A program made the position numbers and the translations under genes. A DNA stretch of 64,000 nucleotides from JAWWPY01 sp033854735 (lineage in GTDB: Bacteria; Actinomycetota; Actinomycetes; Streptosporangiales; Streptosporangiaceae), in assembly GCA_033854735.1 (NCBI GenBank), contig JAWWPY010000504.1, positions 44,910 through 108,909 on the forward strand. Reading direction: 5' to 3'. Below are positions 36,333 to 44,825 of the stretch, in pieces. Each line of letters begins with the position of its first letter. Within the stretch, counting starts at the first letter, position 1. Under the pieces are notes generated by a model. That model was not told where the DNA came from. It did no database searches and saw only the letters and a program-made list of their open reading frames with translations.

Positions 36333-37061
36333 TCAGGTGGCGGCCATGGCGGCACCCACGATGCCGGCGTCGTTGTGCAGCGCGGCGGCGACCACCCGCG
36401 CGCGCAGCGTCAGCAGGGGCAGGAACTTGTCTGCCTTCCTGCTGATCCCGCCGCCGACGATGAAGAGGTCCGGCGCGACCAGCCCCTCCAGGTGGTCCAT
36501 GTACTCGTCGACCCGGCCGGCCCACCTTCCCCAGCTGAGGTCGTGGAGTTCCTTGGCCCGCTGCGATGCGCGGCTCTCCGCGTCGTGTCCGTGGATCTCG
36601 ATGTGGCCGAACTCGGTGTTCGGGACCAGGATCCCATCGTAGAACAGCGCGCTGCCGATCCCCGTGCCGAAGGTGAGCATCACGACCGTGCCCCGCTCGC
36701 CGACGCCGGCGCCGAACTTCATCTCGGCCAGCCCGGCCGCGTCGGCGTCGTTGAGCACCGTGACGGCGAGCCCGGTCGCCTCGGCGAACAACCCGCGGGC
36801 GTCCAGTCCGATCCAGCTGGAATCGAGATTGTGCGCGGTCATGGTGGCCCCGCCGATGACCACCCCCGGGAAGGTGATTCCGGCCGGGCCGGTCCAGCCG
36901 AACCCCTTGACTAGCTCCTGCACGACCCCCGCGATCGCGTCGGGGAGGGCCGGATGCGGCGTGAGTATCTTGACCCGCTCGGCGGCCAGCGTGCCGGTCG
37001 TCAGGTCAACGGGTGCGGCCTTGATTCCGGTGCCACCGATGTCGATGCCGAGTACCTGCAC
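36333..37061 (-). CDS. ppgK: polyphosphate-type glucokinase (ROK family)
   Basis: Phosphorylates glucose using polyphosphate and/or ATP. The start GTG at 37061 has GAGGGG a few bases upstream; in-frame ATGs at 37082 and 37154 would add 7 and 31 residues. The 242-residue product shows VLGIDIGGTGIKAAPVDL, the central GPAGITFPGVV, TVLNDADAAGLAE with the catalytic Asp, GTGIGSALFYDG, and EFGHIEIHG in place of the usual ROK zinc motif. This matches the shorter actinobacterial PPGK group rather than generic ROK glucokinase. Confidence 0.88.
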   Translation of the reverse strand: MQVLGIDIGGTGIKAAPVDLTTGTLAAERVKILTPHPALPDAIAGVVQELVKGFGWTGPAGITFPGVVIGGATMTAHNLDSSWIGLDARGLFAEATGLAVTVLNDADAAGLAEMKFGAGVGERGTVVMLTFGTGIGSALFYDGILVPNTEFGHIEIHGHDAESRASQRAKELHDLSWGRWAGRVDEYMDHLEGLVAPDLFIVGGGISRKADKFLPLLTLRARVVAAALHNDAGIVGAAMAAT

Positions 37062-37284
37062 CGAACCCCTCCGTTCAGGCATGTCGTGGCGCTGCCGCGG
37101 CCCGACCGAGTCAGCGATCCCTCCATCGTGCTCCCCGGGCAGCTTATCGGTCATACCAGAGTTGGCCCGATTTACGTGCAGCCGGTCGACGCGGCCTGTT
37201 CAGGTCGGCGTTACCCCGAAACGATTTACTCAACGGACCAGTGCAGCCGGTGTGGGCCAGATCGGCGGGGGGAGGACAGCACGG

Positions 37285-37839
37285 ATGACAGTCGTGGTGG
37301 TGGGCGGCGGGGTACTCGGCCTGATGCACGCGCTGGAGGCCAGGCTGGAGGCCAGGCGGCCCGCCCGGGACACCCTGGCCTGCACCGAGGCGATGCAGAT
37401 CGTCGCTATGACCATGGGCCAGTCGAGGATCGACGTGTTCCGGGACATCCTCGGCGACGAGGCCACCGCGCAGCAGGCCAACAACGTGTTCGAGGAACGC
37501 TACGCGGCGGAGGTCGCCGCGGGCCGGGTCACGGCGCTGCCTGCGCATCAGCGGCGATTGTCCGTTGGGGTGCCCTTTAGGTGGCTATGTATCTGTGCGG
37601 CGGCGCCGTTTTGGCTTTCAGGCGCCCGGTCAGAAAGTAAATGGCGGTGGCGACGATGTTCCCGGCTATGGCCGGAATTCGGATTTAATCGGTATCCGGC
37701 GCGCCATTCTGCCGGATCTGCGGGACACGGGTGCGGCAGCGGGAGGTACGCCCGCGGGTCAGGCTCTCCCTGGCCGCTGACGCGCTCCTGTCCGGCGGCT
37801 CGTACTGGCTTGCGTGACGCACCGGAAATCATGCGGTAA
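37285..37839 (+). pseudogene. remnant fusing the start of an FAD oxidoreductase to the middle of a HAD phosphonatase-like hydrolase
   Basis: An ATG at 37285 with a strong GGGGGAGG site opens a 184-codon frame. Residues 1-19 (MTVVVVGGGVLGLMHALEA) are a typical FAD/NAD-binding start. Residues about 27-85 (TEAMQIVAMTMGQSRIDVFRDILGDEATAQQANNVFEERYAAEV) instead look like the middle of a phosphonatase-type HAD protein. After residue about 86 the frame becomes Trp/Cys/Arg-rich with no recognisable family, and the DNA from 37560 to 37700 is less GC-rich. Catalytic motifs of both enzymes are missing. I read this as a deletion joining two neighbouring genes, followed by decay. A short functional protein is not excluded. 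Confidence 0.6.
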
Positions 37840-38074
37840 CGGCTGTTCAACCAGCTTGATCACCGTCGGGGGGTCCTCAGGGCTGCAACTCGGTAACGAC
37901 CCTTGACACTCGCGCGCCGGGTGCGTCAGCATACCGACCGAATGTCAATCTTTAGGAAAATTTTGGCTGGTGCTGTTCGCCTGGGAAACCGCAGACCGCC
38001 CGGTGTTATCGTGCAGCGGGCTTTTGGCGGCCGCGGTCCACCCGGGGCGGGGAAGGGTAACAGGAGGCATTCAC

Positions 38075-39196
38075 GTGAGATCGGCACATCGATTTGCGCT
38101 AATTGGGCTCACGAGCCTGGCACTGGCGGCGGCGGGGTGCTCGTCGGGTTCTTCGTCGACCTCCAGCGGCGGGACCAGCTGGGCCACGGTCAGCTCTGCT
38201 TCGGCCGGAGGCGGGATGAGCAAGCTCGTCGCCGCGGCCAAGAAGGAGGGCACGCTCAACGTCATCGCACTCCCCCCGACCTGGGCCAACTACGGCACGA
38301 TCATCAAGGACTTCACGGCGAAATACGGCATCAAGGTCAACTCCGCGAACCCGGATGGCACCAGCCAGGACGAGGTCAACGCGGTGAGGCAGGAGAACGG
38401 CACCTCCGCGGCCCCCGACGTCCTGGACATCGGGCAGGCGGTCGCCCTGGCCAGCACCAGCCTGTTCGCGCCGTACAAGGTCAGTACCTGGGCCAGCATC
38501 CCCACCGCCCAGAAGGAGGCGGGCGGTCTCTGGTACGAGGACTACGGCGGCTACATGGCGGTCGGCTACTCCAGCAAGTTCGGGACGATCACCTCGCTGA
38601 GCCAGCTGCTCGGGCCGAAGTTCAGGAACGCGGTCGCACTCAACGGGAACCCGACGGCGGCCAACGCCGCACTGAACGGCGTGATGATGGCTAGCCTCGC
38701 GCAGGGCGGGTCGGCCGGCAGCATCGCCAACGGGGTGGCCTTCTTCCACAAGCTCAAGGCGGCCGGCAACTTCTCCCCCGTATCGGCCACCGGCGCCACG
38801 ATCAAGGCAGGCACCACCCCGGTCGTGTTCAACTGGGACTACCTCAACCTTCCTAGCTATGTGGGCGTGTCGAACTGGAAGGTGTTCGTTCCGCCGAACG
38901 CCGTCCTGGGTGGGTACTACTCGCAGGCCATCAACAAGGGCGCGCCGCATCCGGCGGCGGCCCGGCTGTGGGAGGAGTTCCTCTACTCGCAGTCCGCATC
39001 GGGCGGGCAGAACCTGTGGCTGCAGGGTGGCGCCCGGCCGGTCGAGCAGCCGACGATGGCCTCCAACGGCTCCATCGACACCGCCGCCGCCGGGAAGCTC
39101 CCGGCGGTCTCAGGGACGCCGGTCTTCCTGAACGCGTCCCAGGCCGCCGCCGCCGCCACATACCTGGCGACGAACTGGGCCCAGGCAGTGAAGTAG
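38075..39196 (+). CDS. ABC transporter substrate-binding lipoprotein (type 2 periplasmic binding fold)
   Basis: The start is the GTG at 38075 with AGGAGG at 38062-38067. A lipoprotein signal follows: MRSAHRFALIGLTSLALAAAGC with Cys22 as the lipidation site. The mature protein starts after a Ser/Thr-rich tether. It has the family pattern LVAAAKKEGTLNVIALPPTWANYG, PDVLDIGQAVALAS, AGGLWYEDYGGYMAVGYSSKFG and FNWDYLN, as in iron, thiamine or 2-aminoethylphosphonate binding proteins. Its neighbours, two permeases, an ATPase and a phosphoesterase, favour a phosphonate-type or phosphate-ester substrate; this is inference. Confidence 0.88.
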   Translation: MRSAHRFALIGLTSLALAAAGCSSGSSSTSSGGTSWATVSSASAGGGMSKLVAAAKKEGTLNVIALPPTWANYGTIIKDFTAKYGIKVNSANPDGTSQDEVNAVRQENGTSAAPDVLDIGQAVALASTSLFAPYKVSTWASIPTAQKEAGGLWYEDYGGYMAVGYSSKFGTITSLSQLLGPKFRNAVALNGNPTAANAALNGVMMASLAQGGSAGSIANGVAFFHKLKAAGNFSPVSATGATIKAGTTPVVFNWDYLNLPSYVGVSNWKVFVPPNAVLGGYYSQAINKGAPHPAAARLWEEFLYSQSASGGQNLWLQGGARPVEQPTMASNGSIDTAAAGKLPAVSGTPVFLNASQAAAAATYLATNWAQAVK

Positions 39197-39205
39197 CCAG
39201 CGACT

Positions 39206-40075
39206 GTGACCGTCACTGCGACGACTGAGACCGGCGCCCGGCCCGTCAGGGCCGGGCGCCGGTCTTCGGGTCCTGCCTCGGACGGTACCGTGCCGTTCCT
39301 CGGCTACGTAGGGGTCTTCCTGCTGTTCCCGACCGGGATCGTGTTGTTCAACGCGTTCCGGAACCCGAAGGGCGGGTTTGAGCTGTCAAGCCTCTCGATT
39401 CTCGGTAACTCGGCTGTGCGCGGCTTCTTCGTCGGCTCGATCGAGCTGAGCGCGGTCTCCTCGGTGATCGGCGCGGTGCTCGGCGCGATCCTGGCGTATG
39501 CCGTGGTGTCCGGGAACCCGGATGGGGCCGTGCGCCGGATCTACCTGGCCGGCTCGGGCGTGCTCGCCCAGTTCGGCGGGGTAACCCTGGCGTTCGCGTT
39601 CCTCGCGGCGGTGGGCCCGACGAGCGGCTTCCTCATACACGCGGGCTGGTTCTACGACTTCCCGCAGGGCATCGCGCTGATCTACGTGTACTTCCAGATC
39701 CCGCTCATGGTGCTCGTCTTCCTGCCCGCGGTGGACGGGCTGAAGATCCAGTGGCGGGAGGCATCGGAGAATCTCGGCGCGTCGGCGTGGCAGTACTGGC
39801 GGCATGTCGGCGGCCCGCTGCTGGCGCCTGCCTTCACCGGCGCGACGCTGCTGCTCTTCGCCAACGCGCTGTCGGCCTACGCGACGATCCAGGCCTGGGA
39901 GAACCAGATCGCCTATACCGTGCCGCAGCAGATCAGCACCGCCATCAACAGCGAGGTGGGGCTGAGCAACGTCAATGAGGCTGACGTGCTCGCGCTTGGC
40001 ATGGTGATCATGGTGGTCATCATCATGACGGGATATGCCTTGCTGCAGCGGAGGGCGGCGCGATGGCTGCGATAA
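39206..40075 (+). CDS. ABC transporter permease (first of pair)
   Basis: A 289-residue membrane protein with six helices after a cytoplasmic tail. The EAA-type loop reads WREASENLGASAWQYWRHVGGPLLAPA, the contact site for the ATPase. It begins nine bases after the binding protein gene with a GTG and overlaps the second permease by 13 bases. Confidence 0.9.
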   Translation: MTVTATTETGARPVRAGRRSSGPASDGTVPFLGYVGVFLLFPTGIVLFNAFRNPKGGFELSSLSILGNSAVRGFFVGSIELSAVSSVIGAVLGAILAYAVVSGNPDGAVRRIYLAGSGVLAQFGGVTLAFAFLAAVGPTSGFLIHAGWFYDFPQGIALIYVYFQIPLMVLVFLPAVDGLKIQWREASENLGASAWQYWRHVGGPLLAPAFTGATLLLFANALSAYATIQAWENQIAYTVPQQISTAINSEVGLSNVNEADVLALGMVIMVVIIMTGYALLQRRAARWLR

Positions 40076-40911
40076 CCGCGCTGGCCGGCGAGCCGGAGCC
40101 GGCCGCGGGGGCGGCCCGTCCGCGCGGCATGCAGGCCGGCCGGCGCAAGCGGCTGAACCTGTTCCGCTACGTGGTCTTCACGGTCTTCGGGCTCTTCTTC
40201 TGCCTGCCGCTGCTGGCGATGGCCCGGTTCTCACTGCAAGGCGGCAAGCTCGGCACGTGGTCGCTGGCGGCCTGGCAGCAGATCGCGTCCTACCAGGGGC
40301 TGCTGAGCTCGGTGGAGCTCACCCTGGAACTGGCGGTCATCACCTGCGTCGTGGTGCTGGTGCTGATGGTGCCGACCATGATCTGGATCCGGCTGCGGGT
40401 GCAGTGGATGAGCCGGGCCTTCGAGTTCCTCTGCCTGCTGCCGCTCACCATTCCCGCGATTGTCCTGGTGGTCGGGCTCGCCCCGGTCTACAACCGGATC
40501 AGGCACTATCAGGTGTCTGCGCTCATGCTGTTCTGGGCCTACGTGATCCTGGCCCTGCCCTTCGCCTACCGGGCGCTGTCCGCCGGGCTGAACGCGATAG
40601 ACGTCAAGACCCTGTCGGAGGCCGCGCGCAGTCTCGGGGCGAGCTGGTTCACCGTGATGTTCCGGGTGGTCGCGCCGAACATGCGGCAGGCGATCTTGAA
40701 CGCCCTGCTGCTCTCGTCGGCCCTGGTGCTCGGCGAGTTCACCATTGCCAGCCTCCTCCTCTACGTCAACCTGCAGGTTGCGCTGTATAACATCAGCCGG
40801 GAAACGCCGAACGCCGGAGTGCTCTTTTCCACGTCGACCGCCTCGCTGCTGTTCGCCTTCGTCCTGCTGCTGATCCTGTCCTACGTCGGCCGCCGCCGCA
40901 GCCGGGGATGA
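40063..40911 (+). CDS. ABC transporter permease (second of pair)
   Basis: A 282-residue permease with six helices and the EAA loop LSEAARSLGASWFTVMFRVVAPNMRQAI. It starts with an ATG inside the previous gene. The pair of distinct permeases plus one ATPase is the layout of PhnSTUV-like and polyamine-type importers. Confidence 0.9.
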   Translation: MAAITALAGEPEPAAGAARPRGMQAGRRKRLNLFRYVVFTVFGLFFCLPLLAMARFSLQGGKLGTWSLAAWQQIASYQGLLSSVELTLELAVITCVVVLVLMVPTMIWIRLRVQWMSRAFEFLCLLPLTIPAIVLVVGLAPVYNRIRHYQVSALMLFWAYVILALPFAYRALSAGLNAIDVKTLSEAARSLGASWFTVMFRVVAPNMRQAILNALLLSSALVLGEFTIASLLLYVNLQVALYNISRETPNAGVLFSTSTASLLFAFVLLLILSYVGRRRSRG

Positions 40912-40921
40912 GGGAGCGCAC

Positions 40922-42031
40922 GTGAGTTCACCAATGACCACACCGCAGGGCGCCACCGCCAGGACCGCGGTCGAGGTCCGGATGGAGGGACTGCGCCGGC
41001 ACTACGGCCCGGTCGTCGCGCTGGACGGGCTCGAGCTGACCATGGCCCCGGGTGAGCTGGTCGCCCTGCTCGGCCCGTCGGGCTGCGGCAAGACCACGAC
41101 GCTACGGCTGGTCGCCGGGCTGGAGGACGCCGACGCTGGCCGGATCACGGTCGGCGGCAAGGATGTCATCCACCTGCCGGCCAGCAAGCGCGACATGGGC
41201 ATGGTGTTCCAGGCCTACTCGCTCTTCCCGCACATGACGGTGCGCCAGAACGTCGCCTTCGGGCTGCGGCTGCGCCGGGTCAGCCCGGCCGAGCGAGACC
41301 GGCGGGCGCTCGAGATGCTGGAGCTCGTCGGCCTCTCGACCCAGGCGGACCGGTACCCGCACCAGATCTCCGGCGGGCAGCAGCAGCGGGTCGCCCTGGC
41401 CCGTGCGCTGGCCATCGAGCCGCAGGTGCTGCTGCTGGACGAGCCGCTGTCGGCGCTGGACGCCAAGGTCCGGGCCCAGCTGCGGGACCAGATCCGCCGG
41501 ATCCAGCTCGAGGTGGGCATCACCACGCTGTTCGTCACCCACGACCAGGAGGAGGCGCTGGCCATCGCGGACCGGGTCGGCGTGATGCGCGACGGCAAGC
41601 TGGAGCAACTCGCCGAGCCGACCGAGGTCTACTCGCGCCCAGCCACCCCGTTCGTGGCCGAGTTTGTCGGCCTCACCAACCGGCTGGCGGGCACCGTCAG
41701 CGGGGGAACGGTGACGGTCCGCGGACGCGAACTGCCGCTGGTGGACACCTCCACCCCGGCCGGCCAGGTCATAGCGCTGGTGCGGCCGGAGGCGGTCACG
41801 CTGGCCTCGGACAGCTCGGGCGAGTCCGGGCCGCTGACCGGCACCGTGATCGCCTCGACGTTCCTGGGCGCGACCAGCCGGGTCACCGTCGACCTGGGCG
41901 ACACCACGATCATGGCCCAGCTCTCCACCTCGGACGCCACGGCGCTTTCGGCGGGCAGCCGGGTCGCCCTGTCGATCCGCCCTGACCCGGTGCTGGTCTC
42001 CGCCGATTCGGCCGCCGTGGCCGAGGAGTGA
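40922..42031 (+). CDS. ABC transporter ATP-binding protein (importer, PotA/PhnT-like)
   Basis: A 369-residue ATPase with Walker A GPSGCGKTTT, Q-loop VFQAYSLFPHMTVRQN, signature ISGGQQQRVALARALA, Walker B VLLLDEPLSALD and H-loop FVTHDQEEAL. A C-terminal TOBE-like regulatory domain follows (about residues 245-365). GTG start after AGGGAG. Its stop overlaps the GTG of the phosphoesterase, so the enzyme is likely co-translated with the importer. Confidence 0.93.
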   Translation: MSSPMTTPQGATARTAVEVRMEGLRRHYGPVVALDGLELTMAPGELVALLGPSGCGKTTTLRLVAGLEDADAGRITVGGKDVIHLPASKRDMGMVFQAYSLFPHMTVRQNVAFGLRLRRVSPAERDRRALEMLELVGLSTQADRYPHQISGGQQQRVALARALAIEPQVLLLDEPLSALDAKVRAQLRDQIRRIQLEVGITTLFVTHDQEEALAIADRVGVMRDGKLEQLAEPTEVYSRPATPFVAEFVGLTNRLAGTVSGGTVTVRGRELPLVDTSTPAGQVIALVRPEAVTLASDSSGESGPLTGTVIASTFLGATSRVTVDLGDTTIMAQLSTSDATALSAGSRVALSIRPDPVLVSADSAAVAEE

Positions 42032-44163
42032 GGGGCAGGCATCCGCCGCTTACCACTGATCGCCGGCTCGGCCCCGGCGCCGTACTACGCCGTGGATCCA
42101 TGACGCCCTACCGGGCCGTTGAGATCATCGAGGGTGAACGCCATCTCATCCGCGACGACTTCGGTGCGGCCGGCCCCGCGTCGGCCGACGGATCTGCCGG
42201 CGGCCCGCGCGGCGCGGCGGGCCGCCCGCTCGGCTGCCTGGTGCACATCACCGACCTCCAGCTGGCTGACGTCCAGTCGCCGGCCCGGTTCGAGTTTCTC
42301 AACCGGTACTTCGCCGACCCGAGGTACGCGCAGATCGTGCCGGTGCAGCGCCCGCAGGAGGCACTCACGGTGCACGCCGTCGACGCCACGGTGCGGACCC
42401 TCAACGCGGCGTCCGGCCCAGCCACCGGGGCCGTGATCGAGCTCGCGGTGACCACTGGTGACGCCATCGACAACGCGCAGTGGAACGAGGTACAGGCTTT
42501 CCTGGCCCTCTTCGACGGCGGCCTGGTCGTGCCGAATTCCGGCGGTCCTGGCTACGCGGGGGTGCAGTCGCTGGACTGGCCGGATGACATCTTCTGGAAA
42601 CCGGACGGCGTGGCCGCGGCCGGGCCGGACTTCTTCCGCCGGGCATTCGGCTTCCCACACCACCCGGGGCTGCTGGAGCGCGCCGTGCGCGAGTTCTCCG
42701 CCGTCGGCCTGCGGGTCCCGTGGCTCTCCTGCTTCGGCAACCACGAGGCCCTCGACCAGGGCGTGGGGATCGTGACCGAGGGTCTCGCCGAAGCGCTCGT
42801 CGGCGCCAGGAAGCCCATCGCGCTGCCGGAGGATTTCGACCATGACCGGGCCCTGGAACTACTCACCGAGCGTCCTGAGGTCTTCATGGCGGGCCCCGCC
42901 ACCGAGATAACAGCTGACCCCGGTCGCCGGGCGGTCACCCGGCAGGAGTTCGTGCAGGCCCATTTCCGGCCCGGCTCCCGTCCCTTCGGGCACGGGTTCA
43001 GCGAGCAGAACCGGCTCGGCGGCACGGCCTACTACGTGTACGACACGCCCGCCGCCCGCTTCATCGCGCTGGACACCACCTGCCTCGCGGGAGGGGCGGC
43101 CGGATGCCTCGACCGTGACCAGGCGCGCTGGCTCGAGGCGCGGCTCGCCGAGGTGCACTCGGCTTACCGGGGCCGCCACGGGCCTGAGGTGGCCACCGGC
43201 CACGACGACCGCCTGGTCGTCCTCTTCTCACACCACGGGACCGGCACCCTCAGCAACACCCGCGCCGGGCACCCGGGGCCAGGCGGCGAGCGGGTACTCG
43301 GCGCCGCTGACCTTCTCGCGCTGGTGCACCGCTTCCCCAACGTCGTGCTGTGGCTGAACGGTCACACGCACGCCAACAGCGTGCAGGCACGCCGGAACCC
43401 CGATGACCCCGCCCGCGGATTCTGGGAGGTAACCACCTGTGCCGTCATCGACTGGCCTTGCCAGACGCGCATCGTCGAGCTCCTCGACCGCGGCGAGTAC
43501 CTGTCCATCGTCTGCACCATGGTCGATCACGACACGCCGGCCGGGCCCCGGTCCCTGGACGCCACTGACGACCTCGCCTCGCTGCACCGCGAGCTGGCGG
43601 CCAACGTCCCGCTGACCGGTGCCCACCACTCGGCTGGGGCTGGGACCGCCGCCGACCGGAATGTCGAACTCCGCATCGCCGCGCCGTTCCCGCTCGGCCG
43701 CCTGGGCCGCGGCTTATCGGATCAGTGCCGCCAGCCGGAAGCGGTCAACTTCTCGATGGCGGTCTCGTTGCCGTCCAGCCTGACCTGCGCGGCTGCCGTC
43801 CGGCCGAGCGCCCAGAGGGTCAACTCCGCCGGGCTGCCGGTGACAGTGACCACGGGGGTGCTGGCCTTGGCGGTGATCCGGACCCGGTGCGGGCCGGGAT
43901 CCGCGGCTGGCCGGTCGTCCCTGACCAGTTCGACACCGACAGGCGCCTTGCGCAGCAGGAACCTCGCCATGCCGAGCCGCTGCCACAGCACCTCGTTCAG
44001 GTCCGCGCTGACCGCCCGCTGCTCCCAGCCCGGCGCGCCGCGCCGCACGTCCTCGTGGTGCACGAAGTACTCCACCACGTTGGCCCGCTGGTCCATGCCC
44101 GGTATCGCGAAGAAGGACAGCCGCGGCGGCCCGTTCCTGATGGTGTCCACCAGCCGGGGATAG
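42028..44163 (+). CDS. metallophosphoesterase (TIGR03767-like), with anomalous C-terminal read-on
   Basis: The GTG at 42028 overlaps the ATPase stop; the LTTDRRLGPGAVLRRGS segment before the in-frame ATG at 42100 looks family-like, so the longer start is kept. Metal-site motifs of calcineurin-type phosphoesterases are present: VHITDLQLADVQSP, ELAVTTGDAIDN, SCFGNHEAL, VVLFSHHGTG and LWLNGHTHANS. Family members end near the segment RELAANVPLTG...FPLGRLG (about residue 560). After that the frame has no stop and continues about 440 bases antisense to the gene on the minus strand, giving 711 residues. The tail after base about 43715 is probably not conserved. Confidence 0.82.
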   Translation: MRGRHPPLTTDRRLGPGAVLRRGSMTPYRAVEIIEGERHLIRDDFGAAGPASADGSAGGPRGAAGRPLGCLVHITDLQLADVQSPARFEFLNRYFADPRYAQIVPVQRPQEALTVHAVDATVRTLNAASGPATGAVIELAVTTGDAIDNAQWNEVQAFLALFDGGLVVPNSGGPGYAGVQSLDWPDDIFWKPDGVAAAGPDFFRRAFGFPHHPGLLERAVREFSAVGLRVPWLSCFGNHEALDQGVGIVTEGLAEALVGARKPIALPEDFDHDRALELLTERPEVFMAGPATEITADPGRRAVTRQEFVQAHFRPGSRPFGHGFSEQNRLGGTAYYVYDTPAARFIALDTTCLAGGAAGCLDRDQARWLEARLAEVHSAYRGRHGPEVATGHDDRLVVLFSHHGTGTLSNTRAGHPGPGGERVLGAADLLALVHRFPNVVLWLNGHTHANSVQARRNPDDPARGFWEVTTCAVIDWPCQTRIVELLDRGEYLSIVCTMVDHDTPAGPRSLDATDDLASLHRELAANVPLTGAHHSAGAGTAADRNVELRIAAPFPLGRLGRGLSDQCRQPEAVNFSMAVSLPSSLTCAAAVRPSAQRVNSAGLPVTVTTGVLALAVIRTRCGPGSAAGRSSLTSSTPTGALRSRNLAMPSRCHSTSFRSALTARCSQPGAPRRTSSWCTKYSTTLARWSMPGIAKKDSRGGPFLMVSTSRG

Positions 44164-44378
44164 GGCGTCCGCGCGCTGAGCGAGCGCTGCACGCGCCTGG
44201 TGTATCCGGCCAGCGGGCCGCCCATGACGCCCGCTCCGGCATCCGGCCGGTGCTCCCGCAGCACCAGGTGCGCGGCGAGGTCACGGGTGGCCCATCCCTC
44301 GCATAGCGTGGGCGCTTGCGGGCCGGTCTGGTCAAGCAGCGCGCACAGAGCCAGGCGCTCATCCCGGGCTAGGGTCAT
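43722..44378 (-). CDS. TIGR03085-type mycothiol maleylpyruvate isomerase-fold protein
   Basis: A 218-residue DinB/MDMPI-fold protein: RLALCALLDQTGPQAPTLCEGWATRDLAAHLVLREHRPDAG..., then YFVHHEDVRRGAPGWEQRA, and a C-terminal SCP2-like part with VTGSPAELTLWALGR. The metal-binding histidines in AAHLVLREHRPD and the HHEDVRR motif are present. The family is typical of mycothiol-using Actinobacteria; its reaction is unknown. Its 3' half is overlapped by the read-on of the phosphoesterase frame. Confidence 0.9.
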   Translation of the reverse strand: MTLARDERLALCALLDQTGPQAPTLCEGWATRDLAAHLVLREHRPDAGAGVMGGPLAGYTRRVQRSLSARTPYPRLVDTIRNGPPRLSFFAIPGMDQRANVVEYFVHHEDVRRGAPGWEQRAVSADLNEVLWQRLGMARFLLRKAPVGVELVRDDRPAADPGPHRVRITAKASTPVVTVTGSPAELTLWALGRTAAAQVRLDGNETAIEKLTASGWRH

Positions 44379-44425
44379 CCCGTGATGGTATTCACCTGGA
44401 GTCGGCCGTGGAAAGGATCAGGGGC

Positions 44426-44821
44426 GTGAGCATGGAAATGACCGGGAACGGCCGGCCCTCCCGGCTGGATCCGGAGATCGCGGCGCGGCTCAAGCGCGAC
44501 GACGCCGGGCTGGTCGCCGCGATCGCCCAGCAGTACGACACCGGTGAGGTGCTCATGCTGGGCTGGATGGACGACGAGGCACTGCACCGCACCCTCACCA
44601 CCGGCCGGTGCACCTACTGGTCACGCAGCCGGCAGGAGTACTGGGTGAAGGGGGAGACCTCCGGCCATCTGCAGCACGTGAAGTCGGTCGCCCTCGACTG
44701 CGACGGGGACGCTGTCCTGGTCAAGGTGGACCAGGACGGCGGGGCCTGCCACACCGGCGACCGGACGTGCTTTGACGCCGCGCTGCTGGATGCGGGGCAG
44801 CGGGACGCAGTGGCGGGCTGA
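44426..44821 (+). CDS. hisI: phosphoribosyl-AMP cyclohydrolase
   Basis: HisI opens the adenine ring in histidine synthesis. The GTG at 44426 with AAAGGA about nine bases upstream gives 131 residues; another in-frame GTG at 44408 would add six. Motifs: LVAAIAQQYDTGEVLMLGWMDDEAL, TYWSRSRQEYWVKGETSGH, the zinc/magnesium segment DCDGDAVLVKVDQDGGACHTG and a second Cys in DRTCF. It is separated from the main his operon and stands at the head of the trp genes, as in Streptomyces. Confidence 0.95.
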   Translation: MSMEMTGNGRPSRLDPEIAARLKRDDAGLVAAIAQQYDTGEVLMLGWMDDEALHRTLTTGRCTYWSRSRQEYWVKGETSGHLQHVKSVALDCDGDAVLVKVDQDGGACHTGDRTCFDAALLDAGQRDAVAG

Positions 44822-44825
44822 CCCA

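Noticed and set aside
37548..37850. Minus-strand 100-codon frame in the decayed locus
   Set aside because: No start signal, no motifs and no similarity that I recognise; lies within the degenerate stretch.
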